The notes under the pieces are model-generated. The model saw only the letters and a list, made by a program, of their open reading frames with translations. It was not told where the DNA came from and ran no database searches. Positions 17,347 through 25,554 of a stretch of 64,000 nucleotides of DNA are shown here, one piece after another. This DNA is from Paenibacillus prosopidis (GTDB taxonomy: Bacteria; Bacillota; Bacilli; Paenibacillales; Paenibacillaceae): contig NZ_QPJD01000010.1 in NCBI RefSeq assembly GCF_003337375.1, positions 124,001-188,000 on the forward strand, in the 5' to 3' direction. The position numbers and the translations under genes are program-made. Position 1 is the stretch's first letter, and every line of letters starts with the position of its first letter.

Positions 17347-17853
17347 ATGGCCATTAAAAGATTAGGGGAGGTAAGCGGGACCAAGAAGCGTGTATGCAAG
17401 AAACGTGTCTGCAAGAAGCGTGTATGCAAGCCGTTCAAAAAATCCGCGTTTAGAGCAGTCTCTGGTACCGATCAAACACTTCTTGATGATGAGACTGCCA
17501 AAGTTCGCTATCAAGTTCAAGAATTGGATCTCAATAATGAGTACAATCCGGCTACATCGACATTTCGTCCAAAACATGATGGTGTATACTCCCTTTTTGC
17601 AAGTGTTTTTTTTGAAATCATTACTCGTCCAGAAGTTATCATAGGTTTAGAGATAAGAGTAAATGGTGCCCCGAAAATTTCAGACCAAGAAATTAGAGCA
17701 TTATTCGGTCCTCAAAGAGGCATTATTGATGCCTCTGGTATCGTACAATTAGAAGCTCGCGACAGAGTAGAGGTGTTTGCCACGTTTATTGGGGAAAACG
17801 CTGAAATTCAAAGCGGAGTAGCTACCCGTTTTGAAGGAGCTAGAATAACTTAG
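17347..17853 (+). CDS. Cys-Lys-Arg repeat protein with C1q/BclA-like C-terminal domain
   Basis: The 168-residue protein starts MAIKRLGEVSG, followed by three near-identical KKRVC/KRVCK units (residues 13-28) encoded by a 15-base tandem repeat at about 17383-17430. After KPFKKSAFRA comes a beta-rich domain (about 32-166) with FRAVSGTDQTLLDDETAKVRY, the STFRPKHDGVYSLFASVFF pattern and RDRVEVFATF, which resemble C1q/TNF-like and BclA C-terminal domains of exosporium filament proteins. No collagen-like Gly-X-Y stretch and no signal peptide. GGGGG lies seven bases before ATG 17347. It is AT-richer than the flanking sugar genes and has its own terminator. A spore-surface role is inferred, not shown. 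Confidence 0.7.
   Translation: MAIKRLGEVSGTKKRVCKKRVCKKRVCKPFKKSAFRAVSGTDQTLLDDETAKVRYQVQELDLNNEYNPATSTFRPKHDGVYSLFASVFFEIITRPEVIIGLEIRVNGAPKISDQEIRALFGPQRGIIDASGIVQLEARDRVEVFATFIGENAEIQSGVATRFEGARIT
17383..17430 (+). repeat. 15-base tandem repeat, three units
   Basis: Units of the form AAGAARCGTGTMTGC occur three times in a row and encode the KKRVC repeats; the units differ by only one or two silent changes, which suggests recent expansion. Confidence 0.85.
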
Positions 17854-17875
17854 AGAGATTTTGTTCAGATAAATA

Positions 17876-17904
17876 GTGCCTGGAGCCTCCAGGCACTTTT
17901 TTGT
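17876..17904 (+). terminator. Terminator after Cys-repeat gene
   Basis: GTGCCTGGAG and CTCCAGGCAC pair closely, followed by six T. Confidence 0.9.
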
Positions 17905-17926
17905 TAGGAGCAGAAAGCAAGATCAT

Positions 17927-18949
17927 TTAGTGCTGCTGAGTTATCTCCTTCACCGACCTGCGGATGATTAAGTCAGCGGGCAAAACGATTTTTTTCCACG
18001 GCAGCGCGGTTTTGCGTTCCTGAATCCGCTCGATGAGCATCTGCATGCCCATATAGCCGAACTGGTAAGCCTGTTGAGCAGCAACGGTAAGAAACGGCTC
18101 GATTTCCGAGTAAGGCCCCAAATCGTCAAAACATACGATAGACATATCATCGGGTACGTTTATTCCGCGTCCGCGAAGCAGCCTCATCACTTCAACGGCG
18201 AGCACGTTATTTCCCGCAACGATGGCGGTAGGAAGCGGATCCATTTGCTCAATCCACTGTTCCATTTCCGTCAAATCGTTCATAGGTCCGAAGCTTGTCT
18301 CGTACAAATAACGCTCGTCAAACAATAAATCATTGAGCTTATGCCCATCCAGATATCCCTGCAGCCTCAACCGGGCGCTGGAAATTGAAGAAGAGCCGTT
18401 CACCATCGCAATGCGGCGATGGCCTTGAGACACAAGGTGCTCGACGAGCATCCTGGCGCCTTCCCTGCTGTCCCCGAGCACGATGTCGCATTCGATGCCG
18501 GGCACTTCACGGTCAAGCAGTACGAATGGAACGTTGTGCTTGCGCAGCGATTCCATGTGCGGGAATGACGGATCGCCGGCCGGTGCAACCAGAACGCCGT
18601 CAACGCGCGCACTCAATATCGTCGTCACGTAATCCGATTCCTTCTCGAGGCTTTCATCGCTGTTGCCGAATAGCAGCTGGTAGCCGGATTTCTTGGCTGC
18701 ATCCTCCGCGCCTCGCGCAAGAGTCGTATAGAAGGGGTTCATAATATCGGTAATAAGCAGAAACAACAGCTTGGTCTGCTGTAGGACGAGACTGCGGGCC
18801 GTTTGGTTCGGCACGTAGTTCAGCTCCTCCATGACGCGCTTTACCTTCGCCCTTGTTTGCTCGCTTATTTTGCCAGTGTTATTGATAACTCTGGAGACGG
18901 TCATTGCGGATACGCTTGCTTTGGCCGCTATGTCATATATGGTCACCAT
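17927..18949 (-). CDS. LacI-family repressor of the fucose operon
   Basis: The 340-residue protein has an N-terminal LacI helix-turn-helix (TIYDIAAKASVSAMTVSRVIN), hinge helix region NYVPNQTARSL and a periplasmic-binding-like sensor domain (LLFLLITDIMNPFYTTLARG onward). It is divergent from fucI with 127 bases between starts, and candidate palindromic operators lie in that gap. Its inducer is therefore probably L-fucose, L-fuculose or a phosphate derivative. Confidence 0.93.
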   Translation of the reverse strand: MVTIYDIAAKASVSAMTVSRVINNTGKISEQTRAKVKRVMEELNYVPNQTARSLVLQQTKLLFLLITDIMNPFYTTLARGAEDAAKKSGYQLLFGNSDESLEKESDYVTTILSARVDGVLVAPAGDPSFPHMESLRKHNVPFVLLDREVPGIECDIVLGDSREGARMLVEHLVSQGHRRIAMVNGSSSISSARLRLQGYLDGHKLNDLLFDERYLYETSFGPMNDLTEMEQWIEQMDPLPTAIVAGNNVLAVEVMRLLRGRGINVPDDMSIVCFDDLGPYSEIEPFLTVAAQQAYQFGYMGMQMLIERIQERKTALPWKKIVLPADLIIRRSVKEITQQH

Positions 18950-18961
18950 GCGTAAGTCTCC

Positions 18962-18971
18962 TTATCGATAA
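18962..18971. promoter_or_regulatory. Candidate LacI-type operator 1
   Basis: TTATCGATAA is a perfect palindrome 13 bases from the lacI-type start codon, sharing its core with operator 2 at 19036-19047; a site for autoregulation. Confidence 0.5.
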
Positions 18972-19003
18972 ATCATAGTTTATATCATACAAAAAAGTAG
19001 CCA

Positions 19004-19032
19004 TTGACAGCAACCTTTATTATTGTTATTTT
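19004..19032 (+). promoter_or_regulatory. Sigma-A promoter of the fucose operon
   Basis: TTGACA (19004-19009), 17-base spacer, TATTTT (19027-19032). Confidence 0.65.
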
Positions 19033-19035
19033 GAG

Positions 19036-19047
19036 GTTATCGGTAAC
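19036..19047. promoter_or_regulatory. Candidate LacI-type operator 2
   Basis: GTTATCGGTAAC, palindromic except at the centre, with the CG centre expected for LacI-family operators. It lies just downstream of the -10 box, over the likely transcription start, where a bound repressor would block the fucose operon. Confidence 0.6.
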
Positions 19048-19076
19048 ATTATTATAACTTATTGGAGGTAATATTC

Positions 19077-20867
19077 ATGACGGACGTAAGCACTCGTTTC
19101 CAAACAGGCTTTCCGAAGATTGGTATCCGGCCGACGATTGACGGAAGACGCAAAGGGGTTCGCGAATCGTTAGAGGAGCAAACGATGAATATGGCTATCG
19201 CCACGGCGAAGCTGTTATCTGAACATCTCCGTTATCCGAATGGAGAGCCAGTCGAATGCGTTATTGCAGACAGCTGCATCGGCGGAGTGGCTGAAGCGGC
19301 TGCTTGTGCCGATAAATTTGCCAAATCCGGTGTTGGGGTATCGATAACGGTTACGCCATGCTGGTGTTATGGTACGGAAACGATGGATATGGATCCTTCT
19401 ATTCCAAAAGCGGTATGGGGCTTTAACGGAACCGAGCGTCCAGGTGCCGTGTATCTGGCGGCTGTGCTTTCCGGATACGCGCAAAAAGGCCTTCCGGCAT
19501 TCGGTATTTACGGCGAGCATGTGCAGGATGCAGGAGATACTTCGATTCCATTCGATGTGAAAGACAAGCTGCTCGGATTTGCTAAGGCAGCACTCGCGGT
19601 CGCATACATGCGCGGTAAATCGTATTTGTCGATGGGCTCCGTATCAATGGGTATAGCCGGATCGATCGTAAACGACGCGTTCTTCCAAGAGTACCTGGGC
19701 ATGCGTACCGAATATATCGACATGACAGAATTTGTTCGCCGTATGGACGAAAACATATATGACACCGCGGAATTTGAGAAAGCGCTTGCGTGGGTGAAGG
19801 AAAACTGTATCGAAGGACCGGATAACAATCCGGCCGACATCCAAACGACAAGAGAACACAAGGACAAGGATTGGGCAACGGTTATCAAAATGACCCAAAT
19901 CGCCCGCGACCTTATGGTCGGCAATCCTCAGCTGGCCGAGCTCGGCTTCGGGGAGGAAGCGCTCGGACATAACGCGATCGTCTCCGGCTTCCAAGGCCAG
20001 CGGCAGTGGACGGACCATTTTCCAAACGGGGACTTCATGGAAGCAATTCTGAACTCATCGTTCGATTGGAACGGAATTCGCGCGCCTTACATCGTCGCTA
20101 CGGAAAACGACAGCTTGAACGGGGCGGTTATGCTGTTCGGTTACTTGCTGACGAACACGGCGCAAATTTTTGCCGATGTCCGTACGTACTGGAGCCCTGA
20201 ATCGGTTGAACGCGTTACCGGACATAAGCTTACCGGAGCGGCGCAGCACGGCTTGCTTCATCTCATAAACTCCGGTCCGGCTACGCTTGACGGTACTGGC
20301 GAGCAGTCTATTAACGGCCAGCCTGCAATGAAGCCGTTCTGGGACATTACGGAGGAGGAAGCGCAGAAGTGCTTGGATGCAACCTCTTGGCGTCCGGCAT
20401 CCGTAGAATACTTCCGCGGCGGCGGCTACTCATCCGATTATTTGACACGCGGCGGTATGCCGATGACGATGTCGCGCATTAATCTGGTGAAGGGAATCGG
20501 TCCAGTCCTGCAAATTGCGGAAGGCTATTCGGTTGATTTGCCGGCAGATGTTCATGATACACTCGATAAACGTACCGATTCAACGTGGCCGACAACTTGG
20601 TTTGCTCCAACTTTAACAGGAGAGGGCGCTTTCCACTCCGTCTATGAAGTGATGGACAATTGGGGCGCGAATCACGGCTCGATCAGCTACGGACATATTG
20701 GCGGTGACCTCATTACGCTCGCTTCGATGCTGCGGATTCCAGTTAATATGCACAATGTGCCTGAAAAACGCGTATTCCGCCCGCGGGCATGGGGACTGTT
20801 CGGCACAGCTAATTCGGAGAGCGCCGATTACCGTGCTTGCCAAAATTTTGGACCTATATACAAATAA
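19077..20867 (+). CDS. fucI: L-fucose isomerase
   Basis: A 596-residue enzyme that converts L-fucose to L-fuculose (also D-arabinose to D-ribulose) with Mn2+. It begins [26 protein letters not shown] and shows the conserved [25 protein letters not shown] (metal-binding Asp) and [18 protein letters not shown] near the C-terminus. The length is that of E. coli FucI (about 590). ATG 19077 follows GGAGGT by eight bases. First gene of fucI-fucA-kinase-fucU. Confidence 0.97.
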   Translation: MTDVSTRFQTGFPKIGIRPTIDGRRKGVRESLEEQTMNMAIATAKLLSEHLRYPNGEPVECVIADSCIGGVAEAAACADKFAKSGVGVSITVTPCWCYGTETMDMDPSIPKAVWGFNGTERPGAVYLAAVLSGYAQKGLPAFGIYGEHVQDAGDTSIPFDVKDKLLGFAKAALAVAYMRGKSYLSMGSVSMGIAGSIVNDAFFQEYLGMRTEYIDMTEFVRRMDENIYDTAEFEKALAWVKENCIEGPDNNPADIQTTREHKDKDWATVIKMTQIARDLMVGNPQLAELGFGEEALGHNAIVSGFQGQRQWTDHFPNGDFMEAILNSSFDWNGIRAPYIVATENDSLNGAVMLFGYLLTNTAQIFADVRTYWSPESVERVTGHKLTGAAQHGLLHLINSGPATLDGTGEQSINGQPAMKPFWDITEEEAQKCLDATSWRPASVEYFRGGGYSSDYLTRGGMPMTMSRINLVKGIGPVLQIAEGYSVDLPADVHDTLDKRTDSTWPTTWFAPTLTGEGAFHSVYEVMDNWGANHGSISYGHIGGDLITLASMLRIPVNMHNVPEKRVFRPRAWGLFGTANSESADYRACQNFGPIYK

Positions 20868-20882
20868 ACCGGAGGTATTACG

Positions 20883-21542
20883 ATGAGCAGCACGGACATT
20901 CGCAATGAGCTTTGCAAATATGCCCGCAAGACGGTAACGAACAAATTGGTCGTTGGCCCGGGCGGTAACATAAGCGCTAGATTTGATGGTAAAATGTACC
21001 TGTCTCCAAGCGGCTTCGCGCTTGACGAAATTGAACCGCATCAATGGGTAGAGGTTGATATTGAAACGGGTGAAATAACGGACATCGGCTTGCGTCCATC
21101 CTCCGAGGTGCTTATGCATTTGTATGCGTACCGGGCAAACCCGGATATTGGAGCGATTGTCCATACGCACCCGCCGTACTGCATCGCATTCACGCTCGTT
21201 GAGACGGAGCTTCCTATCATGTTCCCTGACCAAGCAGCTCTAGTCGGCAAAACGGTCTACGTGCCTTACGTATTGCCGACGACTGATAAGCTCGCTGACG
21301 CTTACGTGGAAAAGGTGAACGAAGCAAGCTCCGTGCTGCTCGGAAACCATGGTCTTGTAACGTCCGGCCGTAATTTACGCGAGGCTTATTACCGGACAGA
21401 GGTTGTTGAGGAGAGTACAAAAATTTATTTGATAGCAAAAGCGATTCGCGAGCCGAAGGTGCTGACGAAGGAAGAGTTTGAAGAAATCGCCTCGCTGGAG
21501 AGCGAAGCGTACCGCATTGAATTGCTGCAAAAGATGAAGTAA
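20883..21542 (+). CDS. fucA: L-fuculose-1-phosphate aldolase (class II)
   Basis: A 219-residue zinc aldolase that cleaves L-fuculose 1-phosphate to DHAP and L-lactaldehyde. Visible marks: GPGGNISAR phosphate loop, catalytic Glu in SSEVLMHLYAY, zinc His pair in IVHTHPPYC and third His in LLGNHGLVTSG. It starts 15 bases after the fucI stop behind CCGGAGG. Length matches E. coli FucA (215). The operon position makes fuculose phosphate the likely substrate. Confidence 0.93.
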   Translation: MSSTDIRNELCKYARKTVTNKLVVGPGGNISARFDGKMYLSPSGFALDEIEPHQWVEVDIETGEITDIGLRPSSEVLMHLYAYRANPDIGAIVHTHPPYCIAFTLVETELPIMFPDQAALVGKTVYVPYVLPTTDKLADAYVEKVNEASSVLLGNHGLVTSGRNLREAYYRTEVVEESTKIYLIAKAIREPKVLTKEEFEEIASLESEAYRIELLQKMK

Positions 21543-21588
21543 TGTGCTGCCGTTATACATTGATTACTCTATTCGGGAGGATTTTAGG

Positions 21589-23091
21589 ATGACGAAGCTT
21601 GCCAGCGTACTAGCCTTTGATTTAGGCGCAAGCAGCGGCAGGGCGTTAATCGGCGAGCTGTTGCCTCATACCGGTAGTGGACAGCCGAAGCTGAAGGTAA
21701 CGGAAATTCACCGGTTTCCGAATCAGCCGATTGCCGTTCACGGACATCTGCATTGGGATATTTTACGCTTGCTGCAGGAGCTGAAAACAGCGATTCGCAA
21801 AGCGTTTCAAGAAGGCTATGCGCCGCAAACGTTTGGCATTGATACGTGGGGAGTCGACTTTGGGCTGCTTGATGCGAACGGCGAGCTGCTCGGCAATCCG
21901 TATCATTACCGCGACCCGCAAACGGAAGGCATTATTGAAGAACTCGTTAACCTTATTGGTAAAGATAGCTTATATGAGCAAGGCGGCTTGCAGTTTATGC
22001 CGTTTAATACGGTCAACCAGCTGTATGCGATGAAAAAAGCGGCATCGCCAAAGCTCACAGCGGCCAGCACACTGCTTCTGACTCCTGATTTGCTTGCTTA
22101 CTTCCTGACAGGCGAGAAGGTATGCGAGTTTACGATGGCGACGACGACGCAGCTGTTCGGGCCGAAAGAGCAGAAGTGGAATACGGCGCTCATGGAGAAG
22201 CTCGGCATTCCGTCACAGATCTTTCTTGAACCGATTCATCCTGGAACGCGTATTGGCCCGTTAACGCCCGAAGTATGCGAGGAGCTCGATGTTCCGCCGA
22301 TCGAGGCGATTGCCGTCGGCACGCATGATACGGAATCTGCAGTTGCAGCCGTACCGGCAACCGGCGAAGAGGAGTTTGCCTATCTCGTCTGCGGTACCTG
22401 GTCGCTGCTTGGGACTGAGTTGGAACGGCCGCTCGTGACGCCGGAGGCGATGGCGCTTGATTTCTCCAACGAAGGAGGCGTCGGCGGGACCTACCAGCTG
22501 CTCAAAAACATTATGGGTCTATGGATTTTGCAGGAATGCAAGCGTGAATGGGATGAGCAGGGCGATGGTGTATCGTTCGCTGAGCTGGTCTTGCAAGCCG
22601 AGCGGGCAGAGCCGTTCCGCAGCCTCATTCATCCGGATGATCCGTCCTTCTATGCGCCATCCGGTATGATTGCCAGAATACAGAGCTACTGCCGTGAAAC
22701 GTCTCAGACGGTGCCGCTAACAAAAGGTGAGTTAGCCCGTTGCGTTCTGGAAAGCTTGGCGCTGAGGTACCGGCAGGCGCTGGAGCAAATGGAGGCATTG
22801 ACGGGACAATCGTTCAATGGTTTGCATATGGTTGGCGGAGGCATTCAGAATGAGCTGCTATGCCGCTTTACGGCTAACGCGATCGGTCGTCCCGTATGGA
22901 CCGGCCCGGTAGAGGCGAGCGCTATCGGCAACATGCTGATGCAGCTCGTAGCGTTAGGTGAATGTTCAAGTCTGCAGGATGCCCGTCAGTTAGTAGCCGC
23001 ATCGTTTCCTATTGAAACGTATGATCCGGCGCAAACAGATGAGTGGAATGCTGCTTTTGAGACGTTCAAGCGGCTCTCCGAGCCACAGTAA
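21589..23091 (+). CDS. FGGY kinase of rhamnulokinase type, probable L-fuculokinase
   Basis: The 500-residue protein begins LAFDLGASSGRALIGEL and has the FGGY carbohydrate kinase layout, with the C-terminal HMVGGGIQNELLCRFTANAIG ATP-binding region. By sequence it belongs with RhaB, and it is clearly paralogous to the kinase at 46386-47855, sharing DLGASSGRA, HYRD, FNTVNQLYA, CGTWSL and NIMGLWILQECKR. Its place between fucA and fucU indicates that it phosphorylates L-fuculose. ATG 21589 lies ten bases after GGGAGG; the frame extends back to 21544 without a ribosome site. Confidence 0.88.
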   Translation: MTKLASVLAFDLGASSGRALIGELLPHTGSGQPKLKVTEIHRFPNQPIAVHGHLHWDILRLLQELKTAIRKAFQEGYAPQTFGIDTWGVDFGLLDANGELLGNPYHYRDPQTEGIIEELVNLIGKDSLYEQGGLQFMPFNTVNQLYAMKKAASPKLTAASTLLLTPDLLAYFLTGEKVCEFTMATTTQLFGPKEQKWNTALMEKLGIPSQIFLEPIHPGTRIGPLTPEVCEELDVPPIEAIAVGTHDTESAVAAVPATGEEEFAYLVCGTWSLLGTELERPLVTPEAMALDFSNEGGVGGTYQLLKNIMGLWILQECKREWDEQGDGVSFAELVLQAERAEPFRSLIHPDDPSFYAPSGMIARIQSYCRETSQTVPLTKGELARCVLESLALRYRQALEQMEALTGQSFNGLHMVGGGIQNELLCRFTANAIGRPVWTGPVEASAIGNMLMQLVALGECSSLQDARQLVAASFPIETYDPAQTDEWNAAFETFKRLSEPQ

Positions 23092-23142
23092 AGTTGCTTT
23101 GAAAGTTTATTAGATCAGGAAGTATGAAAGGAAGAGACGTGT

Positions 23143-23574
23143 ATGTTACTAGGCATATCTAAGCTTATTTCTCCCGAGCTGCTCAAGGTGCTCAGCGAGA
23201 TGGGACACAGCGACGAGATCGTTTTGGCGGATGGCAATTTTCCGGCAGCCAGTCACGCCCAGCGGCTGATCCGCTATGACGGACACAATGTACCTGAGCT
23301 GCTTGATGCGATTTTGCAGCTGTTCCCGCTCGATCAATACGTCGAGAAGCCAGCCGCGCTAATGCAGGTCGTCCCTGGCGATCCAGTACAAACCCCGATT
23401 TGGGAGCAGTATCGTTCCATAATCGAGAAGCGCACTGGCCTTGCCGAACCATTCGAGCAGGTTGGACGTTTCTCGTTCTATGAGCGTGCGAAGGAGGCGT
23501 ATGCGGTAATCGCTACGGGTGAAAGCGCGTTGTATGCCAATCTGATTTTGAAGAAGGGCGTAATCGCGGAGTAA
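23143..23574 (+). CDS. fucU: L-fucose mutarotase, RbsD/FucU family
   Basis: The 143-residue protein interconverts alpha- and beta-L-fucopyranose before isomerisation. Conserved marks: MGHSDEIVLADGNFPA with the catalytic His (about 21) and FYERAKEAYAVIATGESALYANLILKKGV at the C-terminus. Length matches FucU (140). Last gene of the fucose operon; two terminators follow. Confidence 0.95.
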   Translation: MLLGISKLISPELLKVLSEMGHSDEIVLADGNFPAASHAQRLIRYDGHNVPELLDAILQLFPLDQYVEKPAALMQVVPGDPVQTPIWEQYRSIIEKRTGLAEPFEQVGRFSFYERAKEAYAVIATGESALYANLILKKGVIAE

Positions 23575-23593
23575 GCCAGTTTGTTTGTTCAAG

Positions 23594-23640
23594 GGGGCTG
23601 TTCCAAAAGTAGGTAAACCTGCTTTTGGAACAGCCTTTAT
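23594..23640 (+). terminator. Terminator of the fucose operon
   Basis: GGCTGTTCCAAAAG and CTTTTGGAACAGCC form a long stem, extended by AGG/CCT around TAAA and followed by TTTATTT. Confidence 0.9.
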
Positions 23641-23651
23641 TTCAAGAAGGG

Positions 23652-23692
23652 AGGACGAACCCAAGCGAAGGCGCGGGAGCGTCCTTTTTGTT
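23652..23692 (+). terminator. Second, weaker terminator
   Basis: AGGACG (23652-23657) pairs with CGTCCT (23680-23685) before TTTTGTTTTG. It marks the boundary to the AT-rich island. Confidence 0.5.
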
Positions 23693-23726
23693 TTGAACGG
23701 GTAGGTAAGTATAAAGTCTAATGGAA

Positions 23727-23750
23727 TTTTTGTTGTAAATACAACAAAAA
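23727..23750. promoter_or_regulatory. Perfect palindrome, candidate MarR operator
   Basis: TTTTTGTTGTA, two central A, TACAACAAAAA: 11-bp perfect arms about 57 bases before the MarR-family gene. Size and symmetry fit a winged-helix dimer, so autoregulation is likely. Confidence 0.65.
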
Positions 23751-23806
23751 TGATGTACTATTTTTTTACCATGTTTTAAAAATACAATAGTAGTGGAGTT
23801 GCGATT

Positions 23807-24259
23807 ATGAAGGAAATTCTACGTGAGGTTGGAATGATCGCTAGGGCATTGGATTCTATAAGTAATATAGAATTTAAAAAATATGACCTTACAAAAGGAC
23901 AGTACTTGTACCTTGTGCGAATATGTGAAAATCCAGGAATTATTCAAGAAAAGTTAGCTGAAATGATAAAGGTAGACCGAACAACAGCTGCTCGAGCTAT
24001 AAAGAAGCTGGAGATTAATGGATTTATTGAAAAGAATGATGATCCATATAACCAAAAAATTAAAAAACTATTTCCTACAGAGAAAGGGATGACTGTTTAC
24101 CCTTTTATAAAAAGGGAAAACGATTATTCCAATAGGGTCGCACTATCTGGATTCTCCGAAAGTGAAGTGGAAACGATTTTTAACCTGCTGCAAAGAGTCA
24201 GAAAAAATGTAGAAAAAGACTGGGAGTTTGTAAAAAAGGGAAACAAGAGAAATTATTGA
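23807..24259 (+). CDS. MarR-family transcriptional regulator
   Basis: A 150-residue winged-helix regulator: dimerisation helices at both ends, DNA-binding helices in GIIQEKLAEMIKVDRTTAARAIKKLE (about 48-73) and wing NDDPYNQKIKKLFPTEKG. It is markedly AT-rich, unlike the fucose genes before it and the sensor operon after it. The next gene, paiA, starts 24 bases later in the same direction, so this protein probably controls paiA and the broken paiB. Confidence 0.92.
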   Translation: MKEILREVGMIARALDSISNIEFKKYDLTKGQYLYLVRICENPGIIQEKLAEMIKVDRTTAARAIKKLEINGFIEKNDDPYNQKIKKLFPTEKGMTVYPFIKRENDYSNRVALSGFSESEVETIFNLLQRVRKNVEKDWEFVKKGNKRNY

Positions 24260-24802
<543 letters not shown>

Positions 24803-24839
24803 CATTTTCCCTGAAATGATACTAAAGGAGGAGAAAACC

Positions 24840-25347
24840 ATATATATTCCTTCACACTTTCATATTGATGAAATAAAAGTCGCTTACGACATTATCAAAG
24901 AACATAGTTTTGCAACACTGTTTTCACAACAAAATGGAGTACCCTTTGCTACTCATTTACCATTAATTTTGGATAAGGAGAACAAATACTTATATGGGCA
25001 TTTTGCACGTCCGAACATGGAATTATGTGACTGTTCATGTATATGGCGAAGTCCAACTTATTGATGATGAAAGAGAGTTAATGGATTCCTTGCATGAAAT
25101 GGTATTGAAGTATGAAGCCCCTGATAGTTCATATAGATTGCAAGAGGTAGACAAAGACTTTATCGCTGGGCTGAATAAAGGGATTCAAGGATTCAAAATA
25201 AGAATCAACAAGATAGAGGGAAAAGCAAAGTTAAGTCAAAACCATTCAGTACAGAGGCAAGAACTTGTCATTAATCAACTGGAACGGATTCAGAATGGAG
25301 ACGAACAAAAGATTGCCAGTCTTATGAAAGCAAACCTAAAAAAATAA
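24840..25347 (+). pseudogene. paiB: paiB pseudogene: start codon lost, internal deletion with frameshift
   Basis: Frame 24840-25064 encodes the PaiB N-terminus ([35 protein letters not shown]) and frame 24994-25347 the C-terminus ([45 protein letters not shown]). Compared with B. subtilis PaiB, the stretch between GHFA and the TWNY motif, some 35-40 residues with the FMN-binding SSSWY part, is missing and the frames do not match. AAAGGAGG (24824-24831) lies eight bases before ATA where family members have ATG of MYIP, so the start codon also looks lost. No functional protein is expected. PaiB is an FMN-binding repressor-like protein of sporulation and protease genes. Confidence 0.9.
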
Positions 25348-25401
25348 CTTTAGGTTATTGCGCTCCATGCTCTTGGCATTGCACAAATTCAATGAATCTT
25401 T

Positions 25402-25427
25402 AACCTGTCGAGATGACAGGTTTTTTG
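25402..25427 (+). terminator. Terminator of the MarR-paiA-paiB island
   Basis: AACCTGTC and GACAGGTT pair around GAGAT, followed by a T run. Confidence 0.85.
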
Positions 25428-25502
25428 CTGTAAACAAAGAACTAAGCAGATTCTAAACTACTCGTAGACAATAGTCGCTCCAATCATTATGATTTATATA
25501 AA

Positions 25503-25516
25503 TGAAAACGCTATCA
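25503..25516. promoter_or_regulatory. cre site (CcpA) of the sugar sensor operon
   Basis: TGAAAACGCTATCA fits the consensus TGWAARCGYTWNCA at every position, about 40 bases before the first gene of the sensor/transport cluster. Confidence 0.65.
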
Positions 25517-25554
25517 ATACCAGAACGATATTTTATTTGCAGGGGGCAAATCGC

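Noticed and set aside
20613..21233. Minus-strand frame of 206 codons over fucI-fucA
   Set aside because: Antisense shadow of two confidently assigned genes.
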